A stretch of DNA of 64,000 nt from Paenibacillus foliorum (GTDB lineage Bacteria; Bacillota; Bacilli; Paenibacillales; NBRC-103111), in contig NZ_WHOD01000049.1 of NCBI RefSeq assembly GCF_013141765.1, positions 248,001 through 312,000 of the forward strand, written 5' to 3'. This document shows, piece by piece, positions 26,612 through 36,295 of this stretch. A program made the position numbers and the translations under genes. Each line of letters begins with the position of its first letter. Within the stretch, counting starts at the first letter, position 1. Below the pieces are notes generated by a model. It saw only the letters and a program-made list of their open reading frames with translations, had not been told where the DNA came from and ran no database searches.

Positions 26612-27577
26612 TTACAGTATTTCCGGCAAAATAATATTCTCGATCCGACCGGATTCATTGGAAACCCCTGCATAATGGATTAGAGTTTGGGTTTTCAAAT
26701 AATCCCTGCCGCTAGTCTCTCCCTGACGCCCTTCACGCAGCGAATCCAGAAATTCGTTCAGGCAGCTTGGAGCGTGGACACCGCTAAAATCCGATAATCG
26801 CACCGTTTCCCCATCCCTAGTATGAATAATCTCCTGATCCCGAAGCTCAAGCATCCCTTCCGTACCTTCCAAGCGCCAATTGCCGCACCAAGGTGTAGCT
26901 GGACCACGCGAAGAGATGGAACCGGAATAAGTAACTCGAATATCTCGGTCCAGCTCCACAAAAACCTGGGCATTGATGACAGCTTTCTTCTCGACCCACC
27001 CGTTAACCGGGTTATAAAAGTTGGCTTGTATTCGACGTCCCTCTGCCCCCGTTAAATAGCGGACCATATCCAAATGATGAACGCCAATGTCGTCGAGCAA
27101 ATGCACCGTATAATTGCGTTCTACATGATGGTGTCTGAAAAATTGAACATCGATGGAAGAAATATCACCAATTGCTCCGTCATCGATCATTCGTTTCATT
27201 TGGCGGACGAATGGAAGACAACGATAATTTTCCGCAATCATAAAAGGAATGTTCTCCCGCTCCGCACGCTGCACAATTTCGACTGATTCCGCGTAATCAA
27301 ACGAAATCGGCTTTTCGCAAAAAACAGGCAGCCTTTTGTCAAAAGCAGCATGATTCACTTGAGTATGGATCATCGGTGGGGTCGCATTAACGAGAAAATC
27401 CGCTGCTTCCTGCTCCAACGCCTCGCTCAACGACGTATAAAATGGAGTCTCTTCACCTTCAATTTTACTTTGTGTATGAGTATTGCTTTCCACCACAGCC
27501 ACATCGATACCCAGTTTTCGCAAATTTTTATACATCGACATGCCAGCGAATCCCAAACCCACAACGATTGCTTTCAT
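26612..27577 (-). CDS. Gfo/Idh/MocA-family oxidoreductase
   Basis: The 321-residue protein has the N-terminal Rossmann motif VGLGFAGMSMYKNL, the family's CEKPIS motif (FCEKPISFDYAESVEIV around 86-102), a catalytic-region stretch DDIGVHHLDMVRYLTG around 163-178, and the C-terminal sheet domain. It is an NAD(P)-dependent sugar or cyclitol dehydrogenase of unknown substrate. No sugar transport genes adjoin it, so context gives no help. Confidence 0.9.
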   Translation of the reverse strand: MKAIVVGLGFAGMSMYKNLRKLGIDVAVVESNTHTQSKIEGEETPFYTSLSEALEQEAADFLVNATPPMIHTQVNHAAFDKRLPVFCEKPISFDYAESVEIVQRAERENIPFMIAENYRCLPFVRQMKRMIDDGAIGDISSIDVQFFRHHHVERNYTVHLLDDIGVHHLDMVRYLTGAEGRRIQANFYNPVNGWVEKKAVINAQVFVELDRDIRVTYSGSISSRGPATPWCGNWRLEGTEGMLELRDQEIIHTRDGETVRLSDFSGVHAPSCLNEFLDSLREGRQGETSGRDYLKTQTLIHYAGVSNESGRIENIILPEIL

Positions 27578-27773
27578 CGTGCACTTCCTTCCCTCTATTT
27601 GAACGATATTTAAGGCATTCAGTTTTTTTTCTAACTAGGTTTTCTCGGTTCATTCAACTGCATTTTACCTTAAATCCGTTTACATTTGTACTAAATATAT
27701 GAATCATAAGAAACATATTCCAGTTAAACTCGTTTAAAGTAATAAATGGTAATCAACGAAAGGTGAATGAAGG

Positions 27774-28463
27774 ATGAAATGGAAAACCATTATGGTTATA
27801 AGTGCTTGTAGCTTGGCATTCGGGGCTACCTGCTATGCTGCCGGAGGTGTGGAGCGAATTCAGGCCTACTTAAACCACGATTTCAAATTTACACTCGATA
27901 GCACAGCTTGGACGCCTACAGATAGTGATGGCGCTGTACTCGCTCCGGTCATCCTTAATGGCACAGCGTATCTGCCCGCCAAAGCAATCGTTGAGGCAGC
28001 TGGCGGAAAAGTCCAGTGGAACGAAGCTACAAAAACTATCGCGATAACATCTGCTAGTGGCAGTGAGGCCGCCGTTAGCGAAAGAGATCAATTGATCCAT
28101 AATAAAATGAATGAAATAAAGAAGAAATTAAAGTTGGGATTAACTAAAGAAGAGGCACAAGCATTATTTGAAGAAAAATTCGAGATAGCACACGATAATG
28201 GTGATTCAGAGGATGGAAGCGACTCCTATTGGAAATATAATTTTTTCAAAGAGTCTGGCTATAATCGTGGGGATATACCTGATCATGTTATTGATGAAAT
28301 CGGTCTGAAGGACAAAAAAATTGGAGCTTATTTATTTATCGAATGGAAAAACAATCAATTATTTTTGTATTCAATTGCTTATGTTAATCCTAAAGATAAT
28401 CGAGTCTACTTATTTGTTATGAGCCCTGACGGAACCATTTCTGATAGCCCAGCTAGCCGGTAG
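27774..28463 (+). CDS. Secreted protein with copper amine oxidase N-terminal (stalk) domain
   Basis: A signal peptide (residues 1-23) is followed by a stalk domain at about 27-95: FKFTLDSTAWTPTDSDGAVL, VILNGTAYLPAKAIVEAAGG, VQWNEATKTIAIT. Such domains are common in Paenibacillus exported proteins and are not enzymes. The C-terminal region (about 105-229) is acidic and mixed alpha/beta, with no family I recognise. It probably lies in the cell wall zone. It converges on the methyltransferase gene with a shared terminator. Confidence 0.85.
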   Translation: MKWKTIMVISACSLAFGATCYAAGGVERIQAYLNHDFKFTLDSTAWTPTDSDGAVLAPVILNGTAYLPAKAIVEAAGGKVQWNEATKTIAITSASGSEAAVSERDQLIHNKMNEIKKKLKLGLTKEEAQALFEEKFEIAHDNGDSEDGSDSYWKYNFFKESGYNRGDIPDHVIDEIGLKDKKIGAYLFIEWKNNQLFLYSIAYVNPKDNRVYLFVMSPDGTISDSPASR

Positions 28464-28527
28464 ATTCGGGGAACAGGGCGGGGAAGCGCAACTCGAAGGG
28501 GCAAACACCTGTTTGCAGCATGAAGTT

Positions 28528-28574
28528 TAAGTCATTATGGATGAATTAACTTTAAAAGCATCCATAATGACTTA
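28528..28574. terminator. Bidirectional terminator between convergent genes
   Basis: A perfect 16-bp stem TAAGTCATTATGGATG / CATCCATAATGACTTA with a 15-base loop; T-tracts are poor. Confidence 0.7.
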
Positions 28575-28585
28575 ACACCGAACCA

Positions 28586-29335
28586 TTATTTCTTTGCAAT
28601 TATCATAAAACGCCTCGAGTTGGTCTGTATCCCCTGCTTAGTTTGATTTTCTTCAATAAATTTTTGAAGGATATCAAAATCATTATCAGATTGTCCAAAG
28701 TCAGGAATGATCGGGGTGTGTTTTAAAAGAAAAACCAGATCTTCATACGTTTCGTAATATTCGTTTGCGTCATATTCAAAATAGTCTGCATGGGTAAAAC
28801 CAGCTTTATTTAACTCTGAAAGGTATTTATTTTTCAAAATCCCTTCATCAAGTCCGAATTGCTGCCCTCTTCCGAAAGCTCGTTTTAGGTTTAGTTTGTC
28901 GTTATCGTTGATTTGCTGAGTGAGAAACATACCATCTTTCACTAATACCTTGGCTACCTCTTTTGCACAGAAGTGAGAATGCCTGCAAGACACCACATTA
29001 AAAAAACCGGGTGGAAACTCCAGGTTTTCAGCATCCATCTGAAAAAAGCGTATATTAGGTTTCTTTGACTTTTCCAAATTAGCATTAGCCGTCTGCATCA
29101 TGCCACTCGAATGATCAATCCCCACTAGTAATAAAGCAGAATCAGAAATTGATAATAATCTTTCTCCTCCACCCGTTCCTATATCAAGCAGTAAATCAGA
29201 CCCTTTGCATCTTTGAGTTACCTCCTTGTAAAAATCCCACTGTACGCCTTCGGATACAACCTTTAGCTTGCTAAAGTCCCAACCGTTTAATCTTCCAACC
29301 TTATCGTAAAAGTTTTTGTACTCTGATTTGTTCAT
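28586..29335 (-). CDS. Class I SAM-dependent methyltransferase
   Basis: The 249-residue protein has motif I LLLDIGTGGGERLLSI (about 48-63), an acidic residue after beta2 (VGIDHSSGMMQTANANL), and the post-motif region FQMDAENLEFPPGFFNVVSC. It resembles UbiE/YcgJ-like small-molecule methyltransferases, but the substrate is unknown. GGTGGAG precedes the start. It is monocistronic. Confidence 0.88.
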   Translation of the reverse strand: MNKSEYKNFYDKVGRLNGWDFSKLKVVSEGVQWDFYKEVTQRCKGSDLLLDIGTGGGERLLSISDSALLLVGIDHSSGMMQTANANLEKSKKPNIRFFQMDAENLEFPPGFFNVVSCRHSHFCAKEVAKVLVKDGMFLTQQINDNDKLNLKRAFGRGQQFGLDEGILKNKYLSELNKAGFTHADYFEYDANEYYETYEDLVFLLKHTPIIPDFGQSDNDFDILQKFIEENQTKQGIQTNSRRFMIIAKK

Positions 29336-30204
29336 CCTATGTTCTCCACCTTTTAAATGAGATTATAAAAAGCCAAAGATATTAAGGAATTCTGAAAAGG
29401 AGCCAATGAAAAAATTCATCAGTTCCATAATTCAGACAACCCTAGTGTCCTTGGCTTTACTATTGATAACAGCCCGACACCATTCAAAGCTCTAGTTCAT
29501 TAGGCCAAAAGGACAGACAGTCCCCTTAGCAGCTGGCACGCGTTTTTCTCCAGCCCGATAACTAGTTACTTCGAACGATACGGAATGACATCCATTTCAC
29601 CTCATTTAAAATATATCCCAATTTTAATCAATAATGTGATAGATAAGCAAGCCTTTGTTTTTGATTGCAGACCGTTAGTCGAGGGATAAAACACTGCGCT
29701 CCTTTCACAGCTTCGTTATCCCATTCCACGTGGGTGTTGGATCCCATATAAAACCCATAATACGGAAAACACCCTCTCTGCACCGTCCTCAAGTTGTACC
29801 ATTTCGTTATTTGTGACTATAAGAACAGCCCCATAGTAACGTAAGTAAACCTAACATAAAATAATTGAACAACTATCAAAATTGGATAAAAAAACTAGTT
29901 ATAAACCCTAAATATTTTTAAAAATACCATTATAAGTTTTATCCACATCTCGTCGTATCAGCGATCTATAGTAAGATATGCTTAAATATAAGGTGATGGT
30001 AGCGTTTTATCGAGCTAAACATGATTTGATAAATAATATAACATGAAATATTATACAACCAGAGATATTGCAGATATTTTTAAAAAAACCAGGATTGGAG
30101 TGATATTACATAACGTGTAAGTGACATTCGTTTGTTTCTTACTTCAATGCTTAATCTGATCAAAATATTGACCATCGTTAAAAAAACAAAATGGGGGCGA
30201 AACC
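29336..30204. other. Long intergenic region upstream of the cohesin-amidase gene
   Basis: No confident gene beyond a possible 29-residue ORF at 29406. A minus-strand stretch around 29700-29840 reads like protein (YGAVLIVTNNEMVQLEDGAE) but has no start or family match and may be a relic. The right half is AT-rich and holds the promoter region of the amidase gene. Confidence 0.5.
29406..29495 (+). CDS. Possible 29-residue hydrophobic peptide
   Basis: AAAAGGAG lies three to five bases before ATG. The peptide starts MKKFISSIIQTTLVSLALLL and ends RHHSKL. It looks like a signal peptide or small membrane peptide. Nothing else supports it, and it may be the remnant start of a lost secreted protein. 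Confidence 0.3.
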   Translation: MKKFISSIIQTTLVSLALLLITARHHSKL

Positions 30205-32418
30205 ATGAAAAACCTACTATCCAGACCTTTATTTTCCCTTTTTATTTCCGGAGCACTTTTTGCAGGTATTTTACCCATAAGCTCTGCTAGCGCTGCTAGT
30301 AGTACCAGCACCGGTGAGTCAGCTCCAGTTAAGGCATTATCGGTAACAGAGAGTGTCTACCGTTCCACTCCAAACCTTGTTGTTCTGGAAGCAGGCTCGG
30401 CTTCTGTGGTCGTCACTGGGCCCTCCACTACGATAGACGGTGCTTCATTCCAGGTAGACATCGCGTTAAGTGGTATTACCGATAAAGTCACCGCTGAAAA
30501 GTTTTTTATAGAGTATAATACGGCGCGCCTTGATTTTGTTGATGCCCAAGCCGTAGACGCTTCGACTAGCATTGTCGGGCAATATTCTGAGCTTGGAAAA
30601 ACAACCATTGTGACAACAAACCTCAGCGGAAAAATTATTAACAAGCAAACGTTAATCAGGTTAACGTTCCATACAAAAGCAAACGGAAGCGTTCAGGATA
30701 TTAAGGTAAGCGCGGAGTTAGGACTGGCAGACACAGGTGCCATTCAAGCAGCGAACCAAGGTCTGCTAAGCCTGAAGACGAATCTGGTCAGCGGGGATTT
30801 GAACGGTAATGGGACTCTGGATATCGGTGATCTGGCGATTCTCTCCCCTTATTATGGAATCTCATCCAAGCAAGAAGGCTGGGCGCTTGTAGCCAACGCC
30901 GATTTTAATCAGAATGGCACCATTGATCTAACGGATCTTGGTACACTTGGCAAGAAGGTTCTCTATGCTGAGACGGCTTTTCAATTTATGGATGCTACAG
31001 TAATGGATATTCAAAATGCCATGAATGCAGGCAAACTTACGACTGTTGAGCTCGTGACTAAATATTTGGCACGGATCAAAAGCTACGATCAGCAAGGTCC
31101 AGCAATCAAATCCATTATTACTATTAATCCAAACGCGCTTGCAGAAGCGGCGGCACTGGATGAAGAACGTAAAACAAAGGGAGCAAGAGGCCCGCTGCAC
31201 GGAATTCCAGTTATCGTCAAAGATAACTACAATACGATTGGCATGCCAACAACAGCAGGATGTATTTGCTTGAAGAACAACAATACATCCACAGATGCAT
31301 TCATGGTCAAGAAGCTCAAGGATGCTGGCGCTATTATTTTGGCTAAAGCTAATCTACATGAATTTGCTTTTGGTACAACAACAGAGAGCTCTCTTGGAGG
31401 ACAAACAAAAAACCCTTACGAGCTCACTACTAACCCTGGCGGTTCAAGTGGTGGCACGGGAGCTGCACTGGCGGCTAACTTCGGAGTTATTGGACTGGGC
31501 ACAGATACTGGCGGTTCGATTCGAATCCCATCATCACGCAACTCTCTTGTCGGCATTCGCCCAACCATTGGATTAACAAGTCGTGAAGGAATTATTCCCC
31601 TTTCTCTGTCTCAAGACGTCGGCGGTCCTATGGCTCGCACAGTATCCGATGCAGCCATCGCTTTAGATGCAGTAAGCGGTTATGACTCCAATGATTTGAC
31701 CACTGCTCTGTCTTCCGGAAGAACACCAAAGAGCTATACCGATTATTTAGATAAAGATGGATTGAAAGGTGCGAGAATCGGTGTCGTACGCACTCTGTCG
31801 ACGGGCAACAACGCAGCCTTGGCTGCATCCATTGAGAAAATGACAGCTCAGGGCGCTACGGTAATCGATGTGGTTGTGCCGAATCAAACAGATATTCTAA
31901 AGTACGCAAGCTTGAGCGGAACCGAATTTAAGTTCAACCTGAATGATTATTTAAAAACACTAGGCCAAAATGCACCTTACAAAACGTTAACTGAAATCAT
32001 TGCTTCCAATGATATTTTGCAAAATCAAAAAAGTTCCATGATCCAGCGCGATAACATTACAACGTTGGAAACTCTAACCTACTATAAAGATTTACTAGAA
32101 CGGACTCGCTTGACACAGCAATCGCTTCTTAAAGTCATGAATGAGAACAAGCTTGATGCCGTGCTGTACGCAACAACATCTGGGAGTGCAAATCGCCTTA
32201 GTCCATATTCCGGCTTCCCGGCTCTAAGCTTCCCCGCAGGCTATACAGGAAATGTTCCATTCGGCTTGGAATTATTGGGTAGACCATTTGATGAGGGTAC
32301 TTTAATCAAGCTGGCTTATGCCTTCGAGCAGGCTACACATTATCGTACATTACCCGCTTCGGTCCCTGCTTTGACAGCCGAGCAAGAACAAGCCGTTAAT
32401 TCAGTCGTCACCCCATAA
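30205..32418 (+). CDS. Secreted cohesin-dockerin-amidase fusion
   Basis: The 737-residue protein starts with a signal peptide (1-31). Residues about 60-193 look like a cohesin domain (ASFQVDIALSGITDKVTAEK; FFIEYNTARLDFVDAQAVDA). Residues about 196-253 are a type I-like dockerin with two calcium loops, GDLNGNGTLDIGDL and ADFNQNGTIDLTDL. Residues about 262-725 are an amidase-signature hydrolase with catalytic Lys339 (VIVKDN), cis-Ser414 (PGGSSGG) and nucleophile Ser438 (DTGGSIR). The enzyme should hydrolyse an amide outside the cell; the substrate is unknown. The dockerin predicts docking on a cohesin, and the next gene encodes one on an SLH anchor. AS amidases are normally cytoplasmic, so export and the cohesin/dockerin parts are exceptional. 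Confidence 0.88.
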   Translation: MKNLLSRPLFSLFISGALFAGILPISSASAASSTSTGESAPVKALSVTESVYRSTPNLVVLEAGSASVVVTGPSTTIDGASFQVDIALSGITDKVTAEKFFIEYNTARLDFVDAQAVDASTSIVGQYSELGKTTIVTTNLSGKIINKQTLIRLTFHTKANGSVQDIKVSAELGLADTGAIQAANQGLLSLKTNLVSGDLNGNGTLDIGDLAILSPYYGISSKQEGWALVANADFNQNGTIDLTDLGTLGKKVLYAETAFQFMDATVMDIQNAMNAGKLTTVELVTKYLARIKSYDQQGPAIKSIITINPNALAEAAALDEERKTKGARGPLHGIPVIVKDNYNTIGMPTTAGCICLKNNNTSTDAFMVKKLKDAGAIILAKANLHEFAFGTTTESSLGGQTKNPYELTTNPGGSSGGTGAALAANFGVIGLGTDTGGSIRIPSSRNSLVGIRPTIGLTSREGIIPLSLSQDVGGPMARTVSDAAIALDAVSGYDSNDLTTALSSGRTPKSYTDYLDKDGLKGARIGVVRTLSTGNNAALAASIEKMTAQGATVIDVVVPNQTDILKYASLSGTEFKFNLNDYLKTLGQNAPYKTLTEIIASNDILQNQKSSMIQRDNITTLETLTYYKDLLERTRLTQQSLLKVMNENKLDAVLYATTSGSANRLSPYSGFPALSFPAGYTGNVPFGLELLGRPFDEGTLIKLAYAFEQATHYRTLPASVPALTAEQEQAVNSVVTP

Positions 32419-32543
32419 GCTGATCTTCAATTCGGGAACGAGCAGCCTGATGACCTGGGGGTATGATACCCCTGGGCTTCCGGTTGAGAAGACCATCATA
32501 CATCACATTGCAAAGCAACTTTAAGGGAAGGGACGAAACATAA

Positions 32544-34229
32544 ATGACTCATAAATGGCTCCGATACACAATGTCCGTGTGCCTCGGGATGGCACTCTTG
32601 CTTCCTCAAACCACTTGGGCGGCCGCAGAACCTACATTTTCACTTTCCACCGGATCTACGAGCACAGTGATGGTGCAAGACTCCTTCCAAGTCCAAATCA
32701 ATGCGGATCAATTGGACGATGTTTTTTCATATGAACTTAATGTATACTATGATACCTCCCTACTCGAGGTAGATACTACTCAGAAGTTTACCGATCTCAC
32801 TGGATATGCGTTACCTATTAAAATCATAGAAGACGGCGGTAGTCACGTTCAACTTGTCTATACGAAAACCGGATCCTTAACCGGAATTAACGGCTCCGCT
32901 ACGCTTGGGAACTTAACCTTCAAAGCCAAGAGTGCCGGTATAGCAGAGCTTATGCTTAAAGAAGCCAAAACAAGCACAAGCTCGCTAAAGGAAGAAACAC
33001 TCCTCAAACCCAATACTAAGCTAAACGTAACAGTTGCAAAACACAATAACAACAACGGAAGCAAGCCTAGCGTGAGTACAGGTGGGAGTACTGGCGGAGA
33101 TGCAGCCCAAGGAAACACAGACAGCAGCAATGCCGTTACCATTAAATCAGAACAAATTGTCACCAACGGAAGCGGTTCAGTCGTTATTTCAATCCCTTCA
33201 GCTGCCAAGCAGCTAAGACTTCCACTTAATACAGCTGATTTACTGGCTGGCCATAAGCTTGAAGTTCAATCAAACCAAATTAAACTAGCAATTCCAGCAG
33301 AGGTATTCCAACAACTGACCCGTCTGGTCGATGAGCAAGGTAGAAACACCAGCACAATTGTGTTAAACATCGAGCCACGTGATACGGGAATCGAAGCTAA
33401 AGTACTTAATCAGAGCCAGCTTCAGCTTGGTGCTGATGTGAAGCTTGGAGGAGCCATTTACGATGTTACACTTTCCATCACAACCAATGAGGGCCGTACA
33501 TTCGTTCTAAGTCAGTTCGATAAGCCCATTTCACTGCACATGAAGGTCGCCCCATCCATTAACGCAAAATTAAGCAGCATCTACTATATTCCCGATAACG
33601 GACAATTAGAAAGAGTCGGCGGAGAGTACCGTGACGGAGAAATTGTGGCTGACATCGAGCATTTCAGCAATTATGTCGTATTGGAAGTATCCAAGACATT
33701 CAGTGATGTTCCAGCAACTCACTGGGCAGCCGAGGTAATTAGGGAGTTAGCATCGAAGCAAATCGTTAGCGGTACGGGAGAGAACGTATTCGCTCCCGAA
33801 CGAAATGTAAGCCGTGCCGAATTTACTGCACTCATCACGAGAGCACTGAATCTGAAAGATGCAACCCCCAGCACATTCGAAGACGTTCAATCATCGGATT
33901 GGTTCGCTTCAGAGGTGTCCAAAGCGGTTAAAGCGGGGCTCATAAACGGCAGAAGCGAAGGACGCTTTGATCCGACTGCTTCCGTAACTCGCGAAGAAAT
34001 GACTTCAATCGTCATGCGTGCTTATGCTCAACATGCAGGAAATCCTGCTTCAACCGAAGCACCAACCTTTTCAGATGAAGCCTCGATTGCAGATTGGGCT
34101 GCGGGGGATGTCAAACAAGCGGCAGCTCTCGGGTTGATTCAGGGCCGTTCGACGGACACCTTTGCACCTCAAGGATTAACTACACGTGCGGAAGCCGCAC
34201 AGGTACTATACCGTTTGCTTTCAAAATAG
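32544..34229 (+). CDS. Cohesin-SLH surface anchor (miniature scaffoldin)
   Basis: Of 561 residues, 1-28 are a signal peptide and about 30-165 a cohesin domain (VMVQDSFQVQINADQLDDVF, SYELNVYYDTSLLEVD, GSATLGNLTFKAKSAGIAEL). A low-complexity Asn/Gly/Ser linker follows (166-196), then a beta-rich domain (197-384) and three SLH repeats (386-440, 445-497, 508-561). In clostridial cellulosomes cohesin-SLH proteins hold dockerin-bearing enzymes on the surface. Lying 125 bases after the dockerin-amidase gene on the same strand, it is the obvious partner. Confidence 0.88.
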   Translation: MTHKWLRYTMSVCLGMALLLPQTTWAAAEPTFSLSTGSTSTVMVQDSFQVQINADQLDDVFSYELNVYYDTSLLEVDTTQKFTDLTGYALPIKIIEDGGSHVQLVYTKTGSLTGINGSATLGNLTFKAKSAGIAELMLKEAKTSTSSLKEETLLKPNTKLNVTVAKHNNNNGSKPSVSTGGSTGGDAAQGNTDSSNAVTIKSEQIVTNGSGSVVISIPSAAKQLRLPLNTADLLAGHKLEVQSNQIKLAIPAEVFQQLTRLVDEQGRNTSTIVLNIEPRDTGIEAKVLNQSQLQLGADVKLGGAIYDVTLSITTNEGRTFVLSQFDKPISLHMKVAPSINAKLSSIYYIPDNGQLERVGGEYRDGEIVADIEHFSNYVVLEVSKTFSDVPATHWAAEVIRELASKQIVSGTGENVFAPERNVSRAEFTALITRALNLKDATPSTFEDVQSSDWFASEVSKAVKAGLINGRSEGRFDPTASVTREEMTSIVMRAYAQHAGNPASTEAPTFSDEASIADWAAGDVKQAAALGLIQGRSTDTFAPQGLTTRAEAAQVLYRLLSK

Positions 34230-34238
34230 TTAGTAATG

Positions 34239-34266
34239 GCTGCTGAGTTATCTCAGCAGCCTTTCC
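34239..34266 (+). terminator. Terminator after the cohesin-SLH gene
   Basis: GGCTGCTGAG-TTAT-CTCAGCAGCC hairpin followed by TTTCC. Confidence 0.75.
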
Positions 34267-34303
34267 TAGTTTAATATGTTGAGAAACAAAAAAAACAGTT
34301 AAA

Positions 34304-34332
34304 ACAGAGGATACTCTGCATTAACTGCTTTA
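34304..34332. repeat. Short copy of recombinase-derived sequence
   Basis: AACAGAGGATACTCTGC (34304-34320) matches 51335-51351 inside the serine recombinase relic exactly, and AACTGCTTT follows at the same distance in both. Here it also lies in a hairpin CAGTTAA...TTAACTG. Confidence 0.45.
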
Positions 34333-34455
34333 ATTAAGGAGGCTTGCTCCGCTATGCACTTTAAAAGCATTTTGCAATAGAACTGTTCGAAGCTATTTTC
34401 CGCGTTGTAAAACGTCCCAAGGGTCTCACTCTAGAGTAGTCAACCCGACATCACT

Positions 34456-34659
34456 TTATTTCCTCTTGCTTGAATTTAGTTCATATTTAGTTCGATGAAA
34501 TTCTTTCACCATACCTTTGAAAAAAATACTTTCTTGTTCACTCAACCCATACTGATTATCTTTATGAATCATATTCCCCATATGGCGTTTCAAAATCTCA
34601 CTCCGGCGTCCTAATAATTGCGTATAAGTCAAATCAGTCATCTCCCTGTTTGTTTTCAT
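34456..34659 (-). CDS. Small hypothetical protein, 67 residues
   Basis: A charged, probably helical protein (MTDLTYTQLLGRRSEILKRH, ESIFFKGMVKEFHRTKYEL) without signal peptide or membrane segment. AGGA lies some 12 bases before the ATG at 34659; an internal ATG (MTDL) is also possible. No family recognised. The open frame and protein-like composition support a gene, but only moderately. Confidence 0.45.
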   Translation of the reverse strand: MKTNREMTDLTYTQLLGRRSEILKRHMGNMIHKDNQYGLSEQESIFFKGMVKEFHRTKYELNSSKRK

Positions 34660-35234
34660 ATGTTTGCTGTCCTATTAAGTATAACAAACAGCCTTTTCTA
34701 TGAAAAACCAGCTAAGGATACCTTAGCCTAGATAAACCTTCCTAACCATACATGAGACACGCTGGATGCCACATAATCGAAAACATCCTACTCTATCCTC
34801 CCAATAAAGCTTATTAACTACGATAATGCCACGACACCCAGTTCTCTCCCCACACACTTTGCCATTATCGGATTGTATTTTTCGGACGTTAACAAAGTTA
34901 GACGAAGGACGCCCGTCAGGACGTCCTTCGTCTACATTTCACCGCAGCATAGCTGTTGTACTTCATTACCTCCAACGCCAACTGATCTATGAATCTGATA
35001 AAATCAGACATGTACATAATAGGAAATATGACTATCCCTGATGTCATTGGTCAGAGGCATCAAGTTATGTCCGTCTTATCTAGACTATACGCTCTTTAGT
35101 TCAACTGGCTCATGCCAAAGTTAAGCTCCAACCTTCTGTCCTATGGTGACATTATCACAGCATAACAACAAACAATGATGATTAAAACAGTTGACAAATA
35201 TTATCACGTTGGAGTAAGATATTAAACTGTGTGT
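34660..35234. other. Intergenic region before the Fur-controlled lipoprotein gene
   Basis: It holds an 11-bp inverted repeat GACGAAGGACG / CGTCCTTCGTC at 34901-34932 without a T-run, and the promoter region leading to the Fur box. No gene seen. Confidence 0.5.
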
Positions 35235-35253
35235 AATAATGATAATCATTATC
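35235..35253 (+). promoter_or_regulatory. Fur box upstream of the siderophore-binding lipoprotein gene
   Basis: AATAATGATAATCATTATC matches the 19-bp Fur consensus at 18 positions and is extended by further GATAAT/ATTATC repeats on both sides. It lies 45 bases before the start codon. Confidence 0.9.
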
Positions 35254-35297
35254 ATTATTAAGATCGATGAATGATTATTGGGGAGGGCAACTTAAAG

Positions 35298-36284
35298 ATG
35301 AAACAACCTATTTTGAAATATCAGATGAGGTCAGCTGCTCTGTTGGCTATTATTATGATGCTGTCAGTTTGGCTCGTCGCTTGCGGCGAGAAGCAGGCGG
35401 AGCCACAAAAAAGCGGAGAAGCGGCCAAGGCGGAAAGTCCGCGCAAAATCAAGCACGCAATGGGTGAAACGGAAGTGCCCGCACATCCACAGCGCGTCGT
35501 CATATTGACGAACGAAGGAACAGAAACATTGCTGGCTCTCGGCGTTAAACCTGTCGGTGCGGTTGATTCGCCTTACGGCAACCCGTGGTTTGATCACATT
35601 AAAGCGGAATTAGATGGAGTAAAGCCACTTGGCGGTGAGTCGCAGCCGAACCTGGAAGTGATTGCGGCGCTGAAGCCCGACCTTATTCTCGGTAACAAAA
35701 TGCGCCAGGAGAAAGTTTACGCGCAGTTGTCCGCTATCGCTCCAACTGTATTCGCGGAAACGCTGCGCGGTGAATGGAAATCGAATTTCGCCCTATTTGC
35801 AGATGCACTTAACAAGAAAGCGGAAGGCGACAAAATCGTAGCCGCGTACGACAAGCGGATCGAAGATTTCAAGAAGAAAGCCGGAGATCAACTTAAGGAT
35901 AAAGTAGCGGTAGTACGGTTCATGGGTGGAAAAACGAGATTTTATTATGGAGATATGTTCACCGGAGCTGTATTCAAGCAGATCGGTATGCCCCGTTCGG
36001 ATCCGAAGAGCGACGAGAAGGCGTTCGAGGATATTACGAAGGAGCGTCTTCCGGAGCTGGAAGCAGCCGACAGGGTGTTCTACTTCACCTTTGAAAATGG
36101 CGAAGGCAAGGCAACGAAGCAAGAGCAGGAATGGCTGAATGACCCACTATGGAAGAACTTGAAAGTAGTGAAGAACAATAAGGTCTTTCAGGTTAGCGAT
36201 GCCACTTGGAATACGGGCGGTGGTGTAAAGTCAGCCAACCTAATGCTTGACGATATGTACAAAATTTACGGTATAACACCGTAA
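35298..36284 (+). CDS. Siderophore-binding lipoprotein, stand-alone, Fur-regulated
   Basis: The 328-residue lipoprotein has lipobox LVAC (Cys about 29) and the class III binding fold: IKHAMGETEVPAHPQRVVIL, SQPNLEVIAALKPDLILGNK, VVRFMGGKTRFYYGDMFTGA and a C-terminal NTGGGVKSANLMLDDMYKIY. It resembles the YfiY/FecB group, which bind citrate- or hydroxamate-type siderophores. GGGGAGGG lies before ATG 35298; an ATG at 35271 is less well placed. No permease genes follow and a terminator does, so it must share a permease, perhaps the one at 21.5-23.5 kb. Confidence 0.9.
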   Translation: MKQPILKYQMRSAALLAIIMMLSVWLVACGEKQAEPQKSGEAAKAESPRKIKHAMGETEVPAHPQRVVILTNEGTETLLALGVKPVGAVDSPYGNPWFDHIKAELDGVKPLGGESQPNLEVIAALKPDLILGNKMRQEKVYAQLSAIAPTVFAETLRGEWKSNFALFADALNKKAEGDKIVAAYDKRIEDFKKKAGDQLKDKVAVVRFMGGKTRFYYGDMFTGAVFKQIGMPRSDPKSDEKAFEDITKERLPELEAADRVFYFTFENGEGKATKQEQEWLNDPLWKNLKVVKNNKVFQVSDATWNTGGGVKSANLMLDDMYKIYGITP

Positions 36285-36295
36285 ACAAATAACAT

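Noticed and set aside
34901..34932. Terminator at GACGAAGGACG/CGTCCTTCGTC
   Set aside because: No T-run on either strand and no gene ends close by.
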